In this document: one piece after another, positions 11,355 to 22,526 of the stretch
How positions within the stretch are numbered: position 1 is the stretch's first letter
Layout of the letters: every line of letters starts with the position of its first letter
Notes under the pieces: model-generated
Told to the model about the DNA's origin: nothing
The model's input: only the letters and a program-made list of their open reading frames with translations
The model's database searches: none
Origin: Nymphaea colorata
Taxonomy: Eukaryota; Streptophyta; Magnoliopsida; Nymphaeales; Nymphaeaceae
Assembly: GCF_008831285.2 (NCBI RefSeq)
Contig: NC_045144.1
Coordinates: forward strand, 4,952,268 to 5,016,267
Length of the DNA stretch: 64,000 bases
Direction of reading: 5' to 3'
Position numbers and translations under genes: made by a program

Positions 11355-11502
11355 AGGACTTAGGGCTGAGATCTTGTAGAGGATGAACATCCCTTCTAAC
11401 ACCACCTGTGCCACCACCATGCACTCCACCACCTTCGTCCCTTCCACCATTCTCCTCCTCCTACAAATAGTAATTTTCATTACTATTTGATCTTTCCTCC
11501 AT
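11355..11502 (-). pseudogene. Facing WAT1 exon-1 copy, reverse arm of IR1
   Basis: The minus strand reads ATG at 11,502 followed by MEERSNSNENYY and then a stop, where the other copies have SRRR. Nucleotide similarity to exon 1 continues to about 11,368. It therefore cannot encode the transporter but keeps homology to it. Confidence 0.7.
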
Positions 11503-11652
11503 AATATATATTTGACAACTCTCTCTCTCTCTATCCTTCTTGAATTAGCTCTTCTGCTTCTGCCTTCGCTTCTGCCTTCTTTTCACCGAAGGATATTGCA
11601 GACGGCAAAATCAGCACTGAAATGAGAAAAAAGATAGGTCATAAGGGGTTAC

Positions 11653-11659
11653 ATTTATA
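11653..11659 (-). promoter_or_regulatory. TATA-like box upstream of IR1 reverse arm
   Basis: The minus strand reads ctataaatgtaacccc, identical to the TATA region upstream of the forward copy F2 (near 41,793). It lies about 150 bp upstream of the reverse-arm ATG, the spacing seen in F2 and F3. It would drive a transcript reading through both arms of IR1. Confidence 0.45.
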
Positions 11660-11663
11660 GATC

Positions 11664-11673
<10 letters not shown>

Positions 11674-11705
<32 letters not shown>

Positions 11706-11742
11706 AGAGAGAGAGAAGGTGAGGCATGCCGGGCATGCCTCA
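11674..11742. repeat. (GA)n tract and GGCATGCC pair
   Basis: A GA microsatellite (about 11,674-11,715) followed by two neighbouring copies of the 8-bp palindrome ggcatgcc or its core at 11,723-11,739. The same arrangement, with more palindromes, is at 63,725-63,846. Confidence 0.7.
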
Positions 11743-11749
11743 CCTACTC

Positions 11750-12745
11750 TCAGCATTAAGCAGCCTTCTTTCCTCCTTTCTCTCATTTAAGTCTTTAGTT
11801 GGCCTCATAATTTGTCTCATTAAATGGAGATTTTCTTTATAATATATGCGCTGAAATCCTCCCTCCATCTTAAACTTGCAGGTTTGTGAGACCTCGACTG
11901 CAGGTCAAAATAGGACCTTTTGGAAAACAGATTCCATGGTAAGTTCCTCAATTCTTTGCGAAGAAAGCTAATGTCCTTTTAGGGTGTGTGAATGAGACGA
12001 CGCAACCCGATATTTTTACAAAATTTTCAAAGATGGTTGTGATATATTTGCCGATTCACTTCTTTTAATACTAACTAGCATCCCTTAAACGCGTTTGCAT
12101 TTATTGTTCTAAGAGTGGTAAAGCCATGATAAGTAGGTTCTGTACATTTAGAGATTAATCATGAAAGAGTAGGCGTTAAAAACTTTCTAATTGATGTACA
12201 TGTTGCAATCAAATTATATATATATATATATATATATGTGTGTAGGTACATGTGAAAAGAATATCAGGTTACTTATTTTATCTAAAGAATAAATTCGCTC
12301 TCCGCATTAAGAAAGAATTCTAATTGGACAGTAATACCTTCTTTACATTCACAGTCTAACTTCACCTGGTTTTTCACTTTCTATTCTTGCCTTTCTTGAT
12401 AAAAGGAAATGAGAAACTTGACATTGACATTGGAGAATTTAATTCTTTTCTCCTGTCCTCGTATCCATAATAACAAATTGGAAAAGAAGAAGAAATAGGC
12501 TCTGATTCTTTTACACGAAAAATAATAATTGTTCTGTTCTAACAATTAGATGGACAATCTGCAATGGGTTTTTTGTGGTTGTAGGAATAGAAATTTAGGA
12601 TACTTTTGCTCCAATAAAAAGGGTTGTTTTGGAGTAAAAGAGCAAGTAGAATTCGACAAGGGAAAGTGCACAATCAATAGTTCGTGCAGTAGAAATTCAT
12701 AAAGCAATTAAAACGAACTGAGCTAAACTGGATTTTCAGTAGATT
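11750..12745. other. AT-rich non-coding stretch
   Basis: No gene recognised. It contains a short (TA)n tract at 12,216-12,237. No open frame with family resemblance was seen on either strand. Confidence 0.5.
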
Positions 12746-12749
12746 GTTT

Positions 12750-13020
12750 CATTTGATCCAATTCAAGGGTCCAGGTGACAAGAAGATAGGTTTAATCATG
12801 CATCATATAAAACAACCAAAACAAATGTAAATTTCAAATAGGGGTAACGACGTTTGCCAAGACACCGAGCACAGTGATGGTGTTCTCGCAGAGGAAAAGA
12901 TTGACATTTCGAACCATTTCAAGTCATAAGATCATCGCACACTTTTCCACCATAACGGGAAGGGGTTTCTCCGGCGTCGATGCTGCTAGGCGGAAGAGAG
13001 AGACACAGAGAGAGGGCTAG
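12750..13020. repeat. Dispersed repeat, inverted copy at about 42,664-43,060
   Basis: The reverse complement of this stretch is found at 42,664-43,060, including the words 'ccggagaaaccccttcc' and 'atgacttgaaatggttcg'. The other copy has about 70 bp more near 'gtttgttctgttc'. The two are outside the collinear duplication, so this is a dispersed element or a captured gene piece; neither copy has a long open frame. Confidence 0.6.
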
Positions 13021-13096
13021 GGGGAAAAGAGACAGAAGCAAACCGACAGAGAGAGAGAGATTCCTGATTTCCGCCATCCGTTCATGGAGGTTCACA

Positions 13097-13190
13097 AACC
13101 CCCTTCCTGGCGACATCGACCGCTGCTCGCCGTTGGCCGGAAGACAACCCCCTTCCTGGCGACATCGACCGCTGCTCGCCGTTGGCCGGA
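13097..13190. repeat. Tandem duplication, 49-bp period
   Basis: The segment aacccccttcctggcgacat and the 25 bases after it occur twice in a row (13,097-13,141 and 13,146-13,190) with perfect or near-perfect identity, implying a recent duplication. It lies in GC-rich DNA downstream of the small ORF at 13,944-14,099. Confidence 0.85.
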
Positions 13191-13943
13191 ATTGCGGCTT
13201 ACATAAAAAAAACCCCATTTCTGAGGACATAAACGGGAGAAGGGACTAATCGTGGGGGCGAGGGACGATCCGGGTCCGGCCACCGTAGCTGCAAAAGGAG
13301 GAGCATACCGCCAGCCGCGGGAGGAGACGCGAGGCTACAGAGCCTTCACGCATCCCAAATCATCACCTCTTTTCTTTGAGCGAAAGCGAGAAACGCAATA
13401 CGCATTTGTCTCGGCTTTCAGAAAGTTAGAGGTTTTAACTACATTGAACTGATCCCACCGAAACCCCTAAACGTTACTACTGCATCTGGATTAACCCAAC
13501 AACCTCCCCTGTAAGTACCAAGGCAGCGAAAGGGAGACCAAATCGATTTCCAGTATCAGAAAAAAGAAATCCCCATGAATTCCGGTAGGACGATTGCCCC
13601 GGAAAAAGAATAAGAGAAATGCAGATGGATGGATCAATGGTGGTTTGCATAGCAACCGGAGCTCAAAAGAGAACTAGCCAAAAGAACAAAGGGAGGAAAA
13701 GAGAAAATTGAAGCTTTGAAGCTCTTGTACTGTTTGGTATCTATGAACGGGAAACCCCCAATGCCACCCGCTGGCGCTAAATAAGCAGCGGCTTATCTAA
13801 GCAGAATATCAGGACATGCAGAAAGAACGAACAATGAGTCGCTTCTAATCTCTCATAGCGCCAACGACATAACAATAAAAGCATCGTTCATTTATTCCGC
13901 AAAGAAAAAAGAAAAATGAAAATAACAAGAAGAGCAGTAGATT

Positions 13944-14099
13944 TTACCAGTTGCTATCATCATCCTCGTCGTCATCGTTGGCAATGTGATCGAAGAATTG
14001 CACTGTGTTTCCGAGAACCTCGAAAAGACGTGAGGACTGCCTCTTGCCGGAAGAAGACTTTCCGGCAATCTCCTTGCCCTTCACTTTTGAGTCCACCAT
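13944..14099 (-). CDS. Small acidic-tailed protein, 51 aa, or first exon of an unknown gene
   Basis: The ATG at 14,099 opens a 51-codon frame ending TGG TAA. The N-terminal half is basic and serine-rich (KGKEIAGKSSSGKRQSS), the middle reads LFEVLGNTVQFFDHI and the end is an Asp/Glu run (NDDDEDDDSNW). The region upstream is GC-richer than the surroundings and has TATA-like boxes at 14,157-14,163 and near 14,193, as expected for a real promoter. The bases after the last codons read CTG|GTAAAA, so the ORF could instead be exon 1 with a splice donor; a convincing second exon was not found. An upstream in-frame extension to 14,363 overlaps the promoter-like sequence and is not accepted. I do not recognise the family. 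Confidence 0.4.
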   Translation of the reverse strand: MVDSKVKGKEIAGKSSSGKRQSSRLFEVLGNTVQFFDHIANDDDEDDDSNW

Positions 14100-15460
14100 C
14101 TCGGCTTCCTCTCCCTCTCGGAGAGAATCGGAAATGCAGGAACGAGGAGGCTGACGATTTATACTCATCCGCAGGTGAGGTGATAGTCGTCGGTATTTAA
14201 AGTTTTCACTGAGAAGTGAGAATGATCTTTTAACCGCTTTAGTGGGGAAGGAATTTGAGTATTGAGGGTAAAAATGTCCCAAATGAATGGTGGAACTGGC
14301 TCTGCATGTCCACCGCCCATCTTCATGACTTGGACGGTCCTGATTTTCCCGTGAAAACTGCAAATCCCTTTTCTCTTTATGTCATCACTCCTCACTCCCA
14401 ACTTCGGAACCGCCCTTCCATTAACGGAAGTATTTTTTAATTTTTAACGTTAAATTGCTACGCCTAATTTAACTTCACCATATTTTTTTGAAGGAAAAAT
14501 AATCATATCGCCCTAAGTTTAATTTTCTTTTCCACTATAAGAAGAATATTTCTGTCCCATCTTCTGCCACCAAATGAAAATTAACTTTTTTCTTTAACTG
14601 CTTTTTCCAGACTTGAGATGTTCAATGTCGTCTTTCCTTAAAATCTTGTGTTTTATCATTCTAGATTTTATTTCAGGGTTTATTGCTACAAAAGTATAAA
14701 AGTTATTACCCTTAGCATGAAAGTTTTAAAAAAACTAGAATTCATTTTAAGGCATGTGTGGGCAACTGCCCACACCTGTCTCCGTTCCTTCCTTTAATCA
14801 CCGGGCGTTTCTCTTGCCCATCAGCATTTAGTTCAGAATTTCATTTACCACTTCTGAAAATCAGTAGGCGGTTTTCCTTTCTTACAAGTTGCCTTCTCTC
14901 CAACCTGATTGATACTTTTGCTTATTAACATATGATCTTATTGTTGAGACACTAGTCTAAGATGAGCAACACTTTAGTTTGATAGTTGTGAGATGGACTC
15001 CTTCTTGGTTAATTTTTTTTTTTCCTAGACATCCATATTTCACTTAGAAGTTGCAAAGTCATTCTAGAATTTCTCCAGCCTCTAACTCACTACTTATATG
15101 ACACATTAGGAAAAGAGGTCTGTGTGCGCAAATAAAAACAAAATGATTTCTACACCTTGTAGCACAAAAAAGAATATCAGTTACTAGTTACACCATATGA
15201 CCAGAAAAATGTTATTTGTTACTAGGTACACCACATAAATGAGGCGAGTCCATACGATTGTTCATGTTCAGCCTGTAATTTGTTAATCACATTTAATGCG
15301 ATTTTGATCCCTGGAGTCAAGGTTGGTGCAGCCGCTGTAGGTTTGATCTGTACAATTTCATGGGCCAAAATATCATTTTTCAAAATTTTTGTATATTACA
15401 AGTGAAAATTTTTAAAATTTACATGTAAATTTAAAAAAAAAATTGAAATACTTATTCTTA
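14100..15460. other. Upstream region of the small ORF and non-coding DNA
   Basis: 14,100-14,420 looks like a promoter and leader. From 14,420 on, AT-rich DNA without a recognised gene, holding an interspersed-repeat core at 14,755-14,785 (gcaactgcccacacctg) and, at about 15,260-15,350, a stretch (gttggtgcagccgctgtagg) repeated near 19,316. Confidence 0.45.
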
Positions 15461-15467
15461 ACAAACG

Positions 15468-15645
15468 GAAACCTGCACAACTATTATTTTAAGCGTATGG
15501 TAAAAAATTTTGGTAAAAAAGAGGGGATTTAGGGTATATCATCATTTTAAAACATTGAAATGGTAGTCTTATTGGGCGCAAATACCATATTCAGAATGTT
15601 CTGGCTGCATTCTTTGAAACTTTTTTGAGTGTATCAAACCCATAA
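15468..15645. repeat. Direct repeat, first copy (second at 18,000-18,178)
   Basis: About 178 bp including 'gaaacctgcacaactatta' and 'atattcagaatgttctggct' is repeated in the same orientation 2.5 kb downstream with few differences. Each copy is followed by, or close to, a long-inverted-repeat element. Confidence 0.8.
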
Positions 15646-16617
15646 ACCTGACCTGACCAGGTCGTTAGAGTAAAGAAAACAGATGAAAAGTTTTCTAATG
15701 ACCTGCCAGCACCATCCTTAAAAATGTTATTCACTGGCAGCTCGTGAACTTCGTTGGTGAAACTTTCCGGGTCATTGTCATACCGTCAGTAAACCTCTTG
15801 TTCTTGTATTGGTATATTTGTCATTTTGCCTGGTAGGAGTAACATGCATTGGGAAATAGGAGGTGGGATAGAACTGGTTAGAGAAAGGAATTGAAGAAAC
15901 AGGAGAGTGCAGCCAGGGATGAATGTATATAGGCCTGCAGCACCATTGTGGTTGATGAGCTTCGAATTTCTGTAAGCGATGATTGTGGATATTTTACTTC
16001 ACTTAAGTGACCGGAGCAAGGACATTCTTAGTTATCCAAATGAAAACATTTTTCCCATATATTTTATCAACAGTACTATAATTTTTATTTTCTTTTATAT
16101 TTGAAGATAATCACAAGATCAGAGACACTTAGGGTATGATCCCAAGATGTTTGCTGCTATTACTGGTTGGTTTATTAATAGAAATCCCAAGATGAAAGAA
16201 GCAAAAGAGTAACTAAAAGCTCTACCAAAAAGGGGAAGTTGTTTAGCTGCTCGATTTCATCTTGAAGCTGCTCACATGACGAAGCTAATGGTCAATTTCG
16301 TAGAAATAGCAATCCCTGGCGAATGCTGCCTGCCAACTCTGACCGTGAATAAATTCATATGAACCAATTCTTTACATGATCGTCCAGCTTGAGCAGCAAG
16401 CAAACTGCAACCGCAGTTCATTAAGCGGTTGAGAGTCAGGCACGCAATGAACTTTTTCTATTTTTACTGACGGGTCATTTTCATGCCGTCAGTGAATAAC
16501 ATTTTAGCGATGGTGCTGGCAGGTCATTAGAAAACTTTTATGTCATTGATTTTCCGAAATTTTTTTCACGAGTAAAGACCTCATGAGTAAAACGCCTAGT
16601 TTTATCCCTGACCTAGC
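15645..16617. mobile_element. Long-inverted-repeat DNA element (non-autonomous)
   Basis: Arms around 15,690-15,738 (ttttctaatgacctgccagc...) and 16,489-16,536 (...gctggcaggtcattagaaaa) are inverted copies of each other of about 50 bp. The interior of about 750 bp has no transposase frame. A second, internally deleted and inverted member is at 18,523-18,822. Long internal inverted arms suggest a foldback or Mutator-like relative; the class is not proved and no target duplication was identified. Confidence 0.5.
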
Positions 16618-17650
16618 ATTCTGTTTTTATATATATATATATATATGAAAGCTTGATTTCTGTGTTGCCATAGTTGTTCTTCCCATTCTTCAGTTGCAGA
16701 GCAAAGACTACCTCCACAATGACTTTTAAAAAGTGAAGTGACATGAATGCCTGGAGGAGGATTTCACAGTGAATGCCAAACATAGAACTGCTGAAAGTAA
16801 ATTTGATGAGAAAAGATGCATACAGTGTTTATGCAATATAACAAATGATTTGGAATGAAAGGTGAAAATGGGGGGAAGGTGTAAATGACATAAAGAAAAA
16901 TTTACTGCTAGTGTATCTATTTGATGATAAAATAAACACAACAAGTTGCTAGCTGCGGTTAAACTCGCATCGCTTGATGGAAGAATCAATATATCATATC
17001 TATATAGTTGTTGGATATTTATTTAAACATAAACATATTGATTAGTTTCTTAAGGGTTAATTAGAGAATGGTGAGAACAAAGACCGTATTTATGCTGCCG
17101 CTATTTTTTTTACCTTACCTGCATCATGATAAGATGGCTAATATGTTATGCTGCTGCATTTAACATAGTCATTATTATAATGGCTCTTATTTTAACCTTT
17201 AGATAAAAAGTGGCAATAGAAAGCTCTATAAATTCAACGCCGCTAATTTTTCAGCTTGATCTTGTTTTTTACCAAGTACTCAAGTCCAAGATAGACATTT
17301 GTCCGTTATCTTCTTATTGTTTTTGCACACTTGGACGATTATTCACATTGATGAATTAATCGCGGGCAATTTCACGTAAACCAGTCTTTCAATTACCGTT
17401 ATTTCAAAAGGGGGTTCATTTTCTTTATGATATTTTACAGATACCCACTCAATATTTAAACTATTTTAAATAACCACCTCATGATTAAAAAAAACCGTCC
17501 CATATTATAAAATAATTCACGTACACACATTCCAGATAACACTTTCCATCTTCTGGCGTAACAACCGGTAGGTGAAATCGGTCCATGCAAGTGTTTAAAG
17601 ATTCCACCCCCTCTTCAGCTCTTATGTCAGAAGACATAACCAATCCCCAG
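16618..17650. other. AT-rich non-coding stretch
   Basis: No gene recognised on either strand. It has a short (TA)n tract near 16,628. The minus frame at 16,726-16,989 shows no domain and is regarded as chance. Confidence 0.5.
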
Positions 17651-17654
17651 CTCT

Positions 17655-17711
17655 TATCCCTGGTCTAAGCATCTAGTTTCTACTAATCACTCTCACTCTC
17701 TCCCTCTCTCT

Positions 17712-17762
<51 letters not shown>

Positions 17763-17965
17763 GAAAGAGAGAGATATATGACGAGTAAATTTTTATTAAA
17801 ATGTATTTAAACAAAATAGGACATCCTAACATTTCTGTAAATACCAATTAGTCATAAAAGAAGTCTAAATATAAGTTGTTTTTTAAAAAAATATTAGTTT
17901 TTCTACTAGTAAAATTTTGATGTAATAAAAGTAATTGATGCTATAAAACCCACATTCAGGGCGAT
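17655..17965. repeat. Interspersed repeat R, copy 1
   Basis: Starts ttatccctggtctaagcatc and runs through a (TA)n core. It is the inverse of 22,650-23,018 and related to 42,241-42,474. Ends of the family carry 'ttatccctgacctaag' and 'ttttatccctgccctag' in the same orientation, which is unusual for a TIR element. No coding content. Confidence 0.55.
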
Positions 17966-17999
17966 CTCCAATGGACCGCTGGAAACAAAATACCTATTT

Positions 18000-18178
18000 T
18001 TAACAAACTGAAACCTGCACAACTATTACTATAAGCGTATGGTAAAATATTTTGGTAAAAAAGAGGGGATTTAGGGCATATCATCATTTTAAAACGTTGA
18101 AACGGTAGTCTTATTGGGGGCAAATACTATATTCAGAATGTTCTGGCTGCATTCTCTGAAACTTTTTGCGTGTATCAA
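18000..18178. repeat. Direct repeat, second copy (first at 15,468-15,645)
   Basis: Same sequence and orientation as 15,468-15,645, with scattered substitutions. A (TA)n tract follows at 18,477-18,511. Confidence 0.8.
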
Positions 18179-18475
18179 ACGCTTCGAGAGAAAGGAGGCT
18201 CTGTTCGCAGTTACAAGTCACAATCAAGCCTTTCCATTAATTGGAATGTTTATTTTTACTGAAGAGCTATACATTTTTATGAACCCCAAAGAATTGATGT
18301 GCAACAAACTGCTATTTTGAGTCCTAAGAGCTTGAACGTCTCCCCCTTCTCTTTGTTCTTTTTCGCTTCTGATCCCTCCCCTTCATTTCTGTGCTCCTTC
18401 CTTTTATCTAAAAGAAGAAACAAAAAACCAAAGAAGAATGGAAGGAACAACTAAGGCAACGCAGAAATCAAGCTT

Positions 18476-18516
<41 letters not shown>

Positions 18517-18522
18517 AGAATG

Positions 18523-18822
18523 ATGGGTCAGGGATAAAAACTAGGCGTTTTAATCTTGATGTTTATGTTTTCTTTGCTCAGGAGGTCTTTACTCATGAAT
18601 TTTTTTCGAAAGTTCAATGATATAAAAGTTTTCTAATGACCTGCCTGCGCCATCGTTAAAAATGTTATTCACTGACAGCTCTTGAACTTCGTTGGTGAAA
18701 CTTTCTTTTTATTGACGGGTCATTTTCATACCGTCAGTGAATAACATTTTTAGCGATGGTGCTGGCAGGTCGCTAGAAACCTTTGATCTGTTTTCTTTAC
18801 TCTAAATATGTGGTCAGGTTTA
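18523..18822. mobile_element. Compact foldback element related to 15,645-16,617
   Basis: A left arm at 18,629-18,676 and a right arm at 18,733-18,779 pair over about 48 bp with a 56-nt loop. The outer ends (gtcagggataaaaactagg and gtggtcaggtttatg) match the ends of the longer element at 15.6-16.6 kb in the opposite orientation. It looks like an internally deleted member. Confidence 0.55.
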
Positions 18823-18893
18823 TGCGTTCTATTTCTGTGTTTGTTCATCTCTACAATTAAAAAAAAATGAAACCGAAGGTGCCCAATAAATGA

Positions 18894-19079
18894 GTAAAAT
18901 GGCAATCTGGAAACCATCCATCTGGTAACCGCAGTGGACCTTTCTTTGTGCCCTCTCCAAGTGTTGGAGACCTCCAGGTGCCATGCACAAGCCTGAATTT
19001 GAGACCTGTAATGCCGGTGCCATCCCAGCTATCGGCTGCAAATCCTGCTGCTCTTGTATACTTGTTTGACGATGATTAA
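18894..19079 (+). other. Coding-like fragment of unknown origin
   Basis: An open frame without ATG runs from 18,894 to a TAA at 19,077-19,079 and has protein-like, Pro/Ser-rich composition (for example GPFFVPSPSVGDLQVP and PSQLSAANPAALVYLFDDD). It could be the last exon or a captured piece of a gene. I do not recognise the family, and neighbouring exons were not found. Confidence 0.25.
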
Positions 19080-20360
19080 TTTTTCATTAACTAATTTGTC
19101 CAAATGAAGGGTGAAGGCTGGAGATACCTAGCGTTTTGGTCTTTGCATGGTTGGTCTCGGTTTTTCATGGTTGGTCTCGTGCCATTGAAAGATTAGTGCG
19201 CTCTGTCAGGTGGAAGGCTGCTGCACTGAGAGGATGAAGGCTCTGTATATAGTGTACAATATTCAAATGTAATTTGTTAATGATATATAGTGCAATTTTG
19301 ATCCCTAGAATCGAGGTTGGTGCAGCCGCTGTAGGTTTCATCTGTAGAATTCAAGCAATCCCATTGCTCTGTATATAGTGCACTATGCCCTTTCAGGATA
19401 ATAATATGTTCATGTTTATTCCATAGTTTCAAAACGATAAGTTAAAACCCAACAAGAAATAACACACACACATAAAAGAACTAAGGTTGCGAATAGCAAG
19501 GGCTTTATTGCTTTATATGGAACCAGATGTGATTTCAGCTTGACTTCGTACTCTATTCAGTAGCCAAGCTGTTGGCATTATGAATATAGCAACACTTCCC
19601 ACTGTTCAACTTGGAAAATCCTACTAGTCTGTTCATTACAGGATGAACATGAACAATCGTATGAACATGCAGGAGGTTAAGTGTATCACATTCAAGATGA
19701 TATTCATAATCCAGCTACATGAAAGCAAATCCGAGTCCAAATCCAAATCCGTTTTAGTTTGCTATTCAGATCTGAAAACTTTTCCCATATCACTAATTTA
19801 ATGTGTTTTATTGGATAACCAATCTAGATCCTGTCTGTGGACATCCCTATAGTGGACAAGCCCGGGCAAACACATGTGAGTTCATGCACACATGCAGAGG
19901 CGTATACGTGTATATACATATACAGCAAGTCCAGTTTTGTATATGTACTTGTATGTGAAATTTACATCTTAAAAATTGAACCATATAAATATGATATCTG
20001 TCAATATTTATGATTTTCTCACCCACTAGAGATTGGACAGTGCCACTACGTAAATGAAGAAACCAAAACACCGAAGAAGAATGAGAGGAACAACTATGGC
20101 AACACAGTAACTTCGTGTTTGGCCCTTCCTCATAACTATCCACAGCCACTGAGGCAAGAGATTGTTAGTGCCATTAACTCACATGACTGAAAGAGATTCC
20201 ACATTCCATAAGCTGTACCTATTACTGGTGATTGATGTGAAAAAATGGTTTAAGTGAAACACGCATGTTCTATTCGTTCCACGTGTCAAAAAACTTCAAG
20301 CAAAAAATCGGCAACTTGGAGTTCAAATTAAGGTTGATAGTAAATACGAAGCATTGTGGA
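19080..20360. other. Non-coding stretch upstream of the two-exon gene
   Basis: No gene recognised. It holds a copy (about 19,265-19,350) of the repeat seen at 15,260-15,350. The sequence just before 20,367 is taken as the promoter region of the gene at 20,502. Confidence 0.45.
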
Positions 20361-20366
20361 CCTGCC

Positions 20367-20374
20367 TATTTATA
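20367..20374 (+). promoter_or_regulatory. TATA-like box of the gene at 20,502
   Basis: tatttata followed by gacacc, about 128 bp upstream of the ATG. A GA-rich leader (20,425-20,445) lies between, a common arrangement for plant 5' leaders. Confidence 0.5.
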
Positions 20375-20501
20375 GACACCTTCAATGCTTCCAAACCGAA
20401 GAAACCACCTCTTCATAAATACAGAAGAAAGAGAGAGAGATAAAGAGAAACTAGTTCTTATGAATTTGAGGAATTGAGTAGGAAAGGGGAGGAGGAGCAC
20501 C

Positions 20502-21630
20502 ATGGGCAAGATCATGAATAAGGCTGCCATGAAGATACCAGTGACTCTTGATGTCCTTCAAGGAGAAGTCGATCCAGAGATCGTAGCACGCGTTGTTTTG
20601 TCGTCACCGACCATGTTGTCGGTTCTTGATCTAGCCAGAATGAAGATCACGCAAATTTTCTGTCATCTCCAACAGATTCAACTTTCAAGCACTCTGCATG
20701 GATTCTCTAAAGGGTTTGATTCAAATGGGGTGTGTAGGTGCAAGATGCTGTGTGAAGCTACAAGGGATAGATGGATGCTCAGACGAGCCACCATTGTGGA
20801 CGAATATCGAAGGCTATGCTGGTGGCTGTATCGACAGGGCTCATGGCCATTGACATTAGATTGTGCAGAGGTGGGAAATCAACTAGCATCATGTGTTCTA
20901 GGCATGGTATGAATTTGTGGTTCTTTTTTTCATATCACAAGTTTAAATCTTTTTATGCTATTGGTTGCAACACACGCCAAATTTGAAACAATGTTTTATA
21001 AGCTATCAACAAGTACTGCATTGCGTCCTTGAATTAAGGAAAAGAATAATTACTTTACTAAATTTTAGCAATATATGAAACTCTCCACGCCTTTTATTCT
21101 TGTGTCAAAGATGAGAAACTCTTTAAAACCATATCAAATCAATTTTGCATCTCTATCTCCTTTTTCATAAATGTGCGGTGTATGTATAATATGTTTTTGC
21201 ATTCTAATTTATGTAATGATAAGTTGACATTAATATGCTTTCTGTGTTGGTGGAGCTATAGGTTGAATGCTATAATAAGAAGAGAAAGGAAAAGGGTAAG
21301 TTACACCTAGCGACAGCTACAGAGGAAGGCTGCATGGAAGCCATGTATGCTCTTGGAATTTTTCTCATACCAAAAAAAGGGCCATCAACAGCTGCAGGCA
21401 TGGAATGGCTGGAGAGAGCCACTAAAGCCAGCGATGGCGGAGCTGCTGGCCTGGTCAAGAGCAGGAAGATGGCTTTGCAAATGATAAGGGACTTGTGGAT
21501 TGCAGATGGACTCCTGCAGCCTCAATCATGGCACTGTGTGGATGATGAGTGTGGCATGTCGGCAAGAGGTAAAGCCTTGAAAGGTTGGTGGCACTTAAAA
21601 ATTTTAGTGATGCAAACTGGGATACAATGA
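20502..21630 (+). CDS. Two-exon gene of uncertain family, weakly F-box/Sel1-like
   Basis: Exon 1 is 20,502-20,906 and exon 2 is 21,262-21,630, joined at a codon boundary (donor ATG|GTATG, acceptor CTATAG|GTTG), giving 257 aa. The ATG has a good context (caccatgg). The N-terminal part (DPEIVARVVLSSPTMLSVLDL) could be a diverged F-box. The exon-2 stretch AMYALGIFLIPK...AAGMEWLERA has the spacing of Sel1-like or F-box-associated helical repeats, and a Cys/His patch (WHCVDDECG) follows, as in plant At1g67623/At2g35280-type F-box proteins. This family placement is tentative. The gene is intact as read, with a TATA-like box upstream. No neighbour suggests a pathway. Confidence 0.5.
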
Positions 21631-22526
21631 AATATATCAAAGATTGACCAGAAAATGATCAATTATTTTTGCATTAATACTGTTGATAATGAAAACCTGC
21701 CAACTGAACCGTCGTGCATGGTCCACCTGGGTAGATGACTTCTAATCCAGCTATATAACACTCCCGAGAAGATGCTTGCACCATCACTGACACTAGTGAC
21801 TAAGAAATTTTTGGTAGAAAGGCACTATTAATAAATCCATGAATTGTGGGGCCAGTGTGGGCATCCGCTGTACCGACACTCATAGAGCTTTAACCTAAGT
21901 CACTAAATGCCTACAGATCGCTAGCCCACCCAAAAAAAAAAGGGATGTCAACGGATCAGGTTTAAATTGAATACATATCATGTATGCTTTCAATGCGAGT
22001 ATTCACATTATTAGGATTTGGATTGAAATTCCAATATGAATAAAGAAAAATTTTAGAGTACCATATCCAGATCTGAGTTTACGATGTATGAATCTGGTGT
22101 TGAAATTCACAAGACTAAACCTGAATCTGATTTTTAAACAGAATCCAAAACCCAACCATATGTTTAAAGGACAAACGCGAGAGGTTATTGCGAGGTACGA
22201 AAGTACGAGTGTCACTAGGAACAGATTTCCATTACGGAAAAAATACTGCCAAATATTTCAGTAGAAAGATTATGGTTAAAAGCCAGAAAAACAACCGTGA
22301 TAAACTATCATGGACAAATTGATACGGGTTCTTATTGAAATTTCACTTGAAAAATGGCTGAAGATTTCCGGCCAATGTTGACTAAAGTACAGGGGTAAGA
22401 ACCGAAGAGCCCAAAATGAAAAATAACAGTAATTTTAGAAAGTTTTGCTAGCCGTCCATCGGCCTCATGCAGAGTGTCGGCACCGTCGGATCCGGTTTGG
22501 GACAAAACGGGTGAAAGCCAGAAAAC
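21631..22526. other. Non-coding stretch
   Basis: No gene recognised. Local similarity between neighbouring sentences such as 'aaccaaccat' is too short to assign a repeat. Confidence 0.4.

Larger units (their letters stand above)
11106..11546. repeat. Inverted repeat IR1 of WAT1 exon 1 (hairpin-forming)
   Basis: Forward arm 11,106-11,282 and reverse arm 11,368-11,546 are inverted copies of the same WAT1 exon-1 and 5'-leader sequence, from 'aattcaagaag' to 'ctctacaagatctc', with an 85-nt spacer. Over roughly 178 bp the arms differ at scattered positions only. On the reverse side the similarity to a WAT1 promoter continues to about 11,690 and includes a TATA-like box; the forward side lacks that part. 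A minus-strand transcript would fold into a long hairpin. Function as a small-RNA source is inference. Confidence 0.85.

Noticed and set aside
12919-13283. Overlapping frames of 63-103 codons on both strands
   Set aside because: They cover the 49-bp tandem duplication and a dispersed repeat, and share no features with known proteins.
13944-14363. 139-codon frame as one protein
   Set aside because: The part upstream of 14,099 overlaps a promoter-like region with TATA-like boxes and a CG-rich leader. Only the last 51 codons look protein-like.
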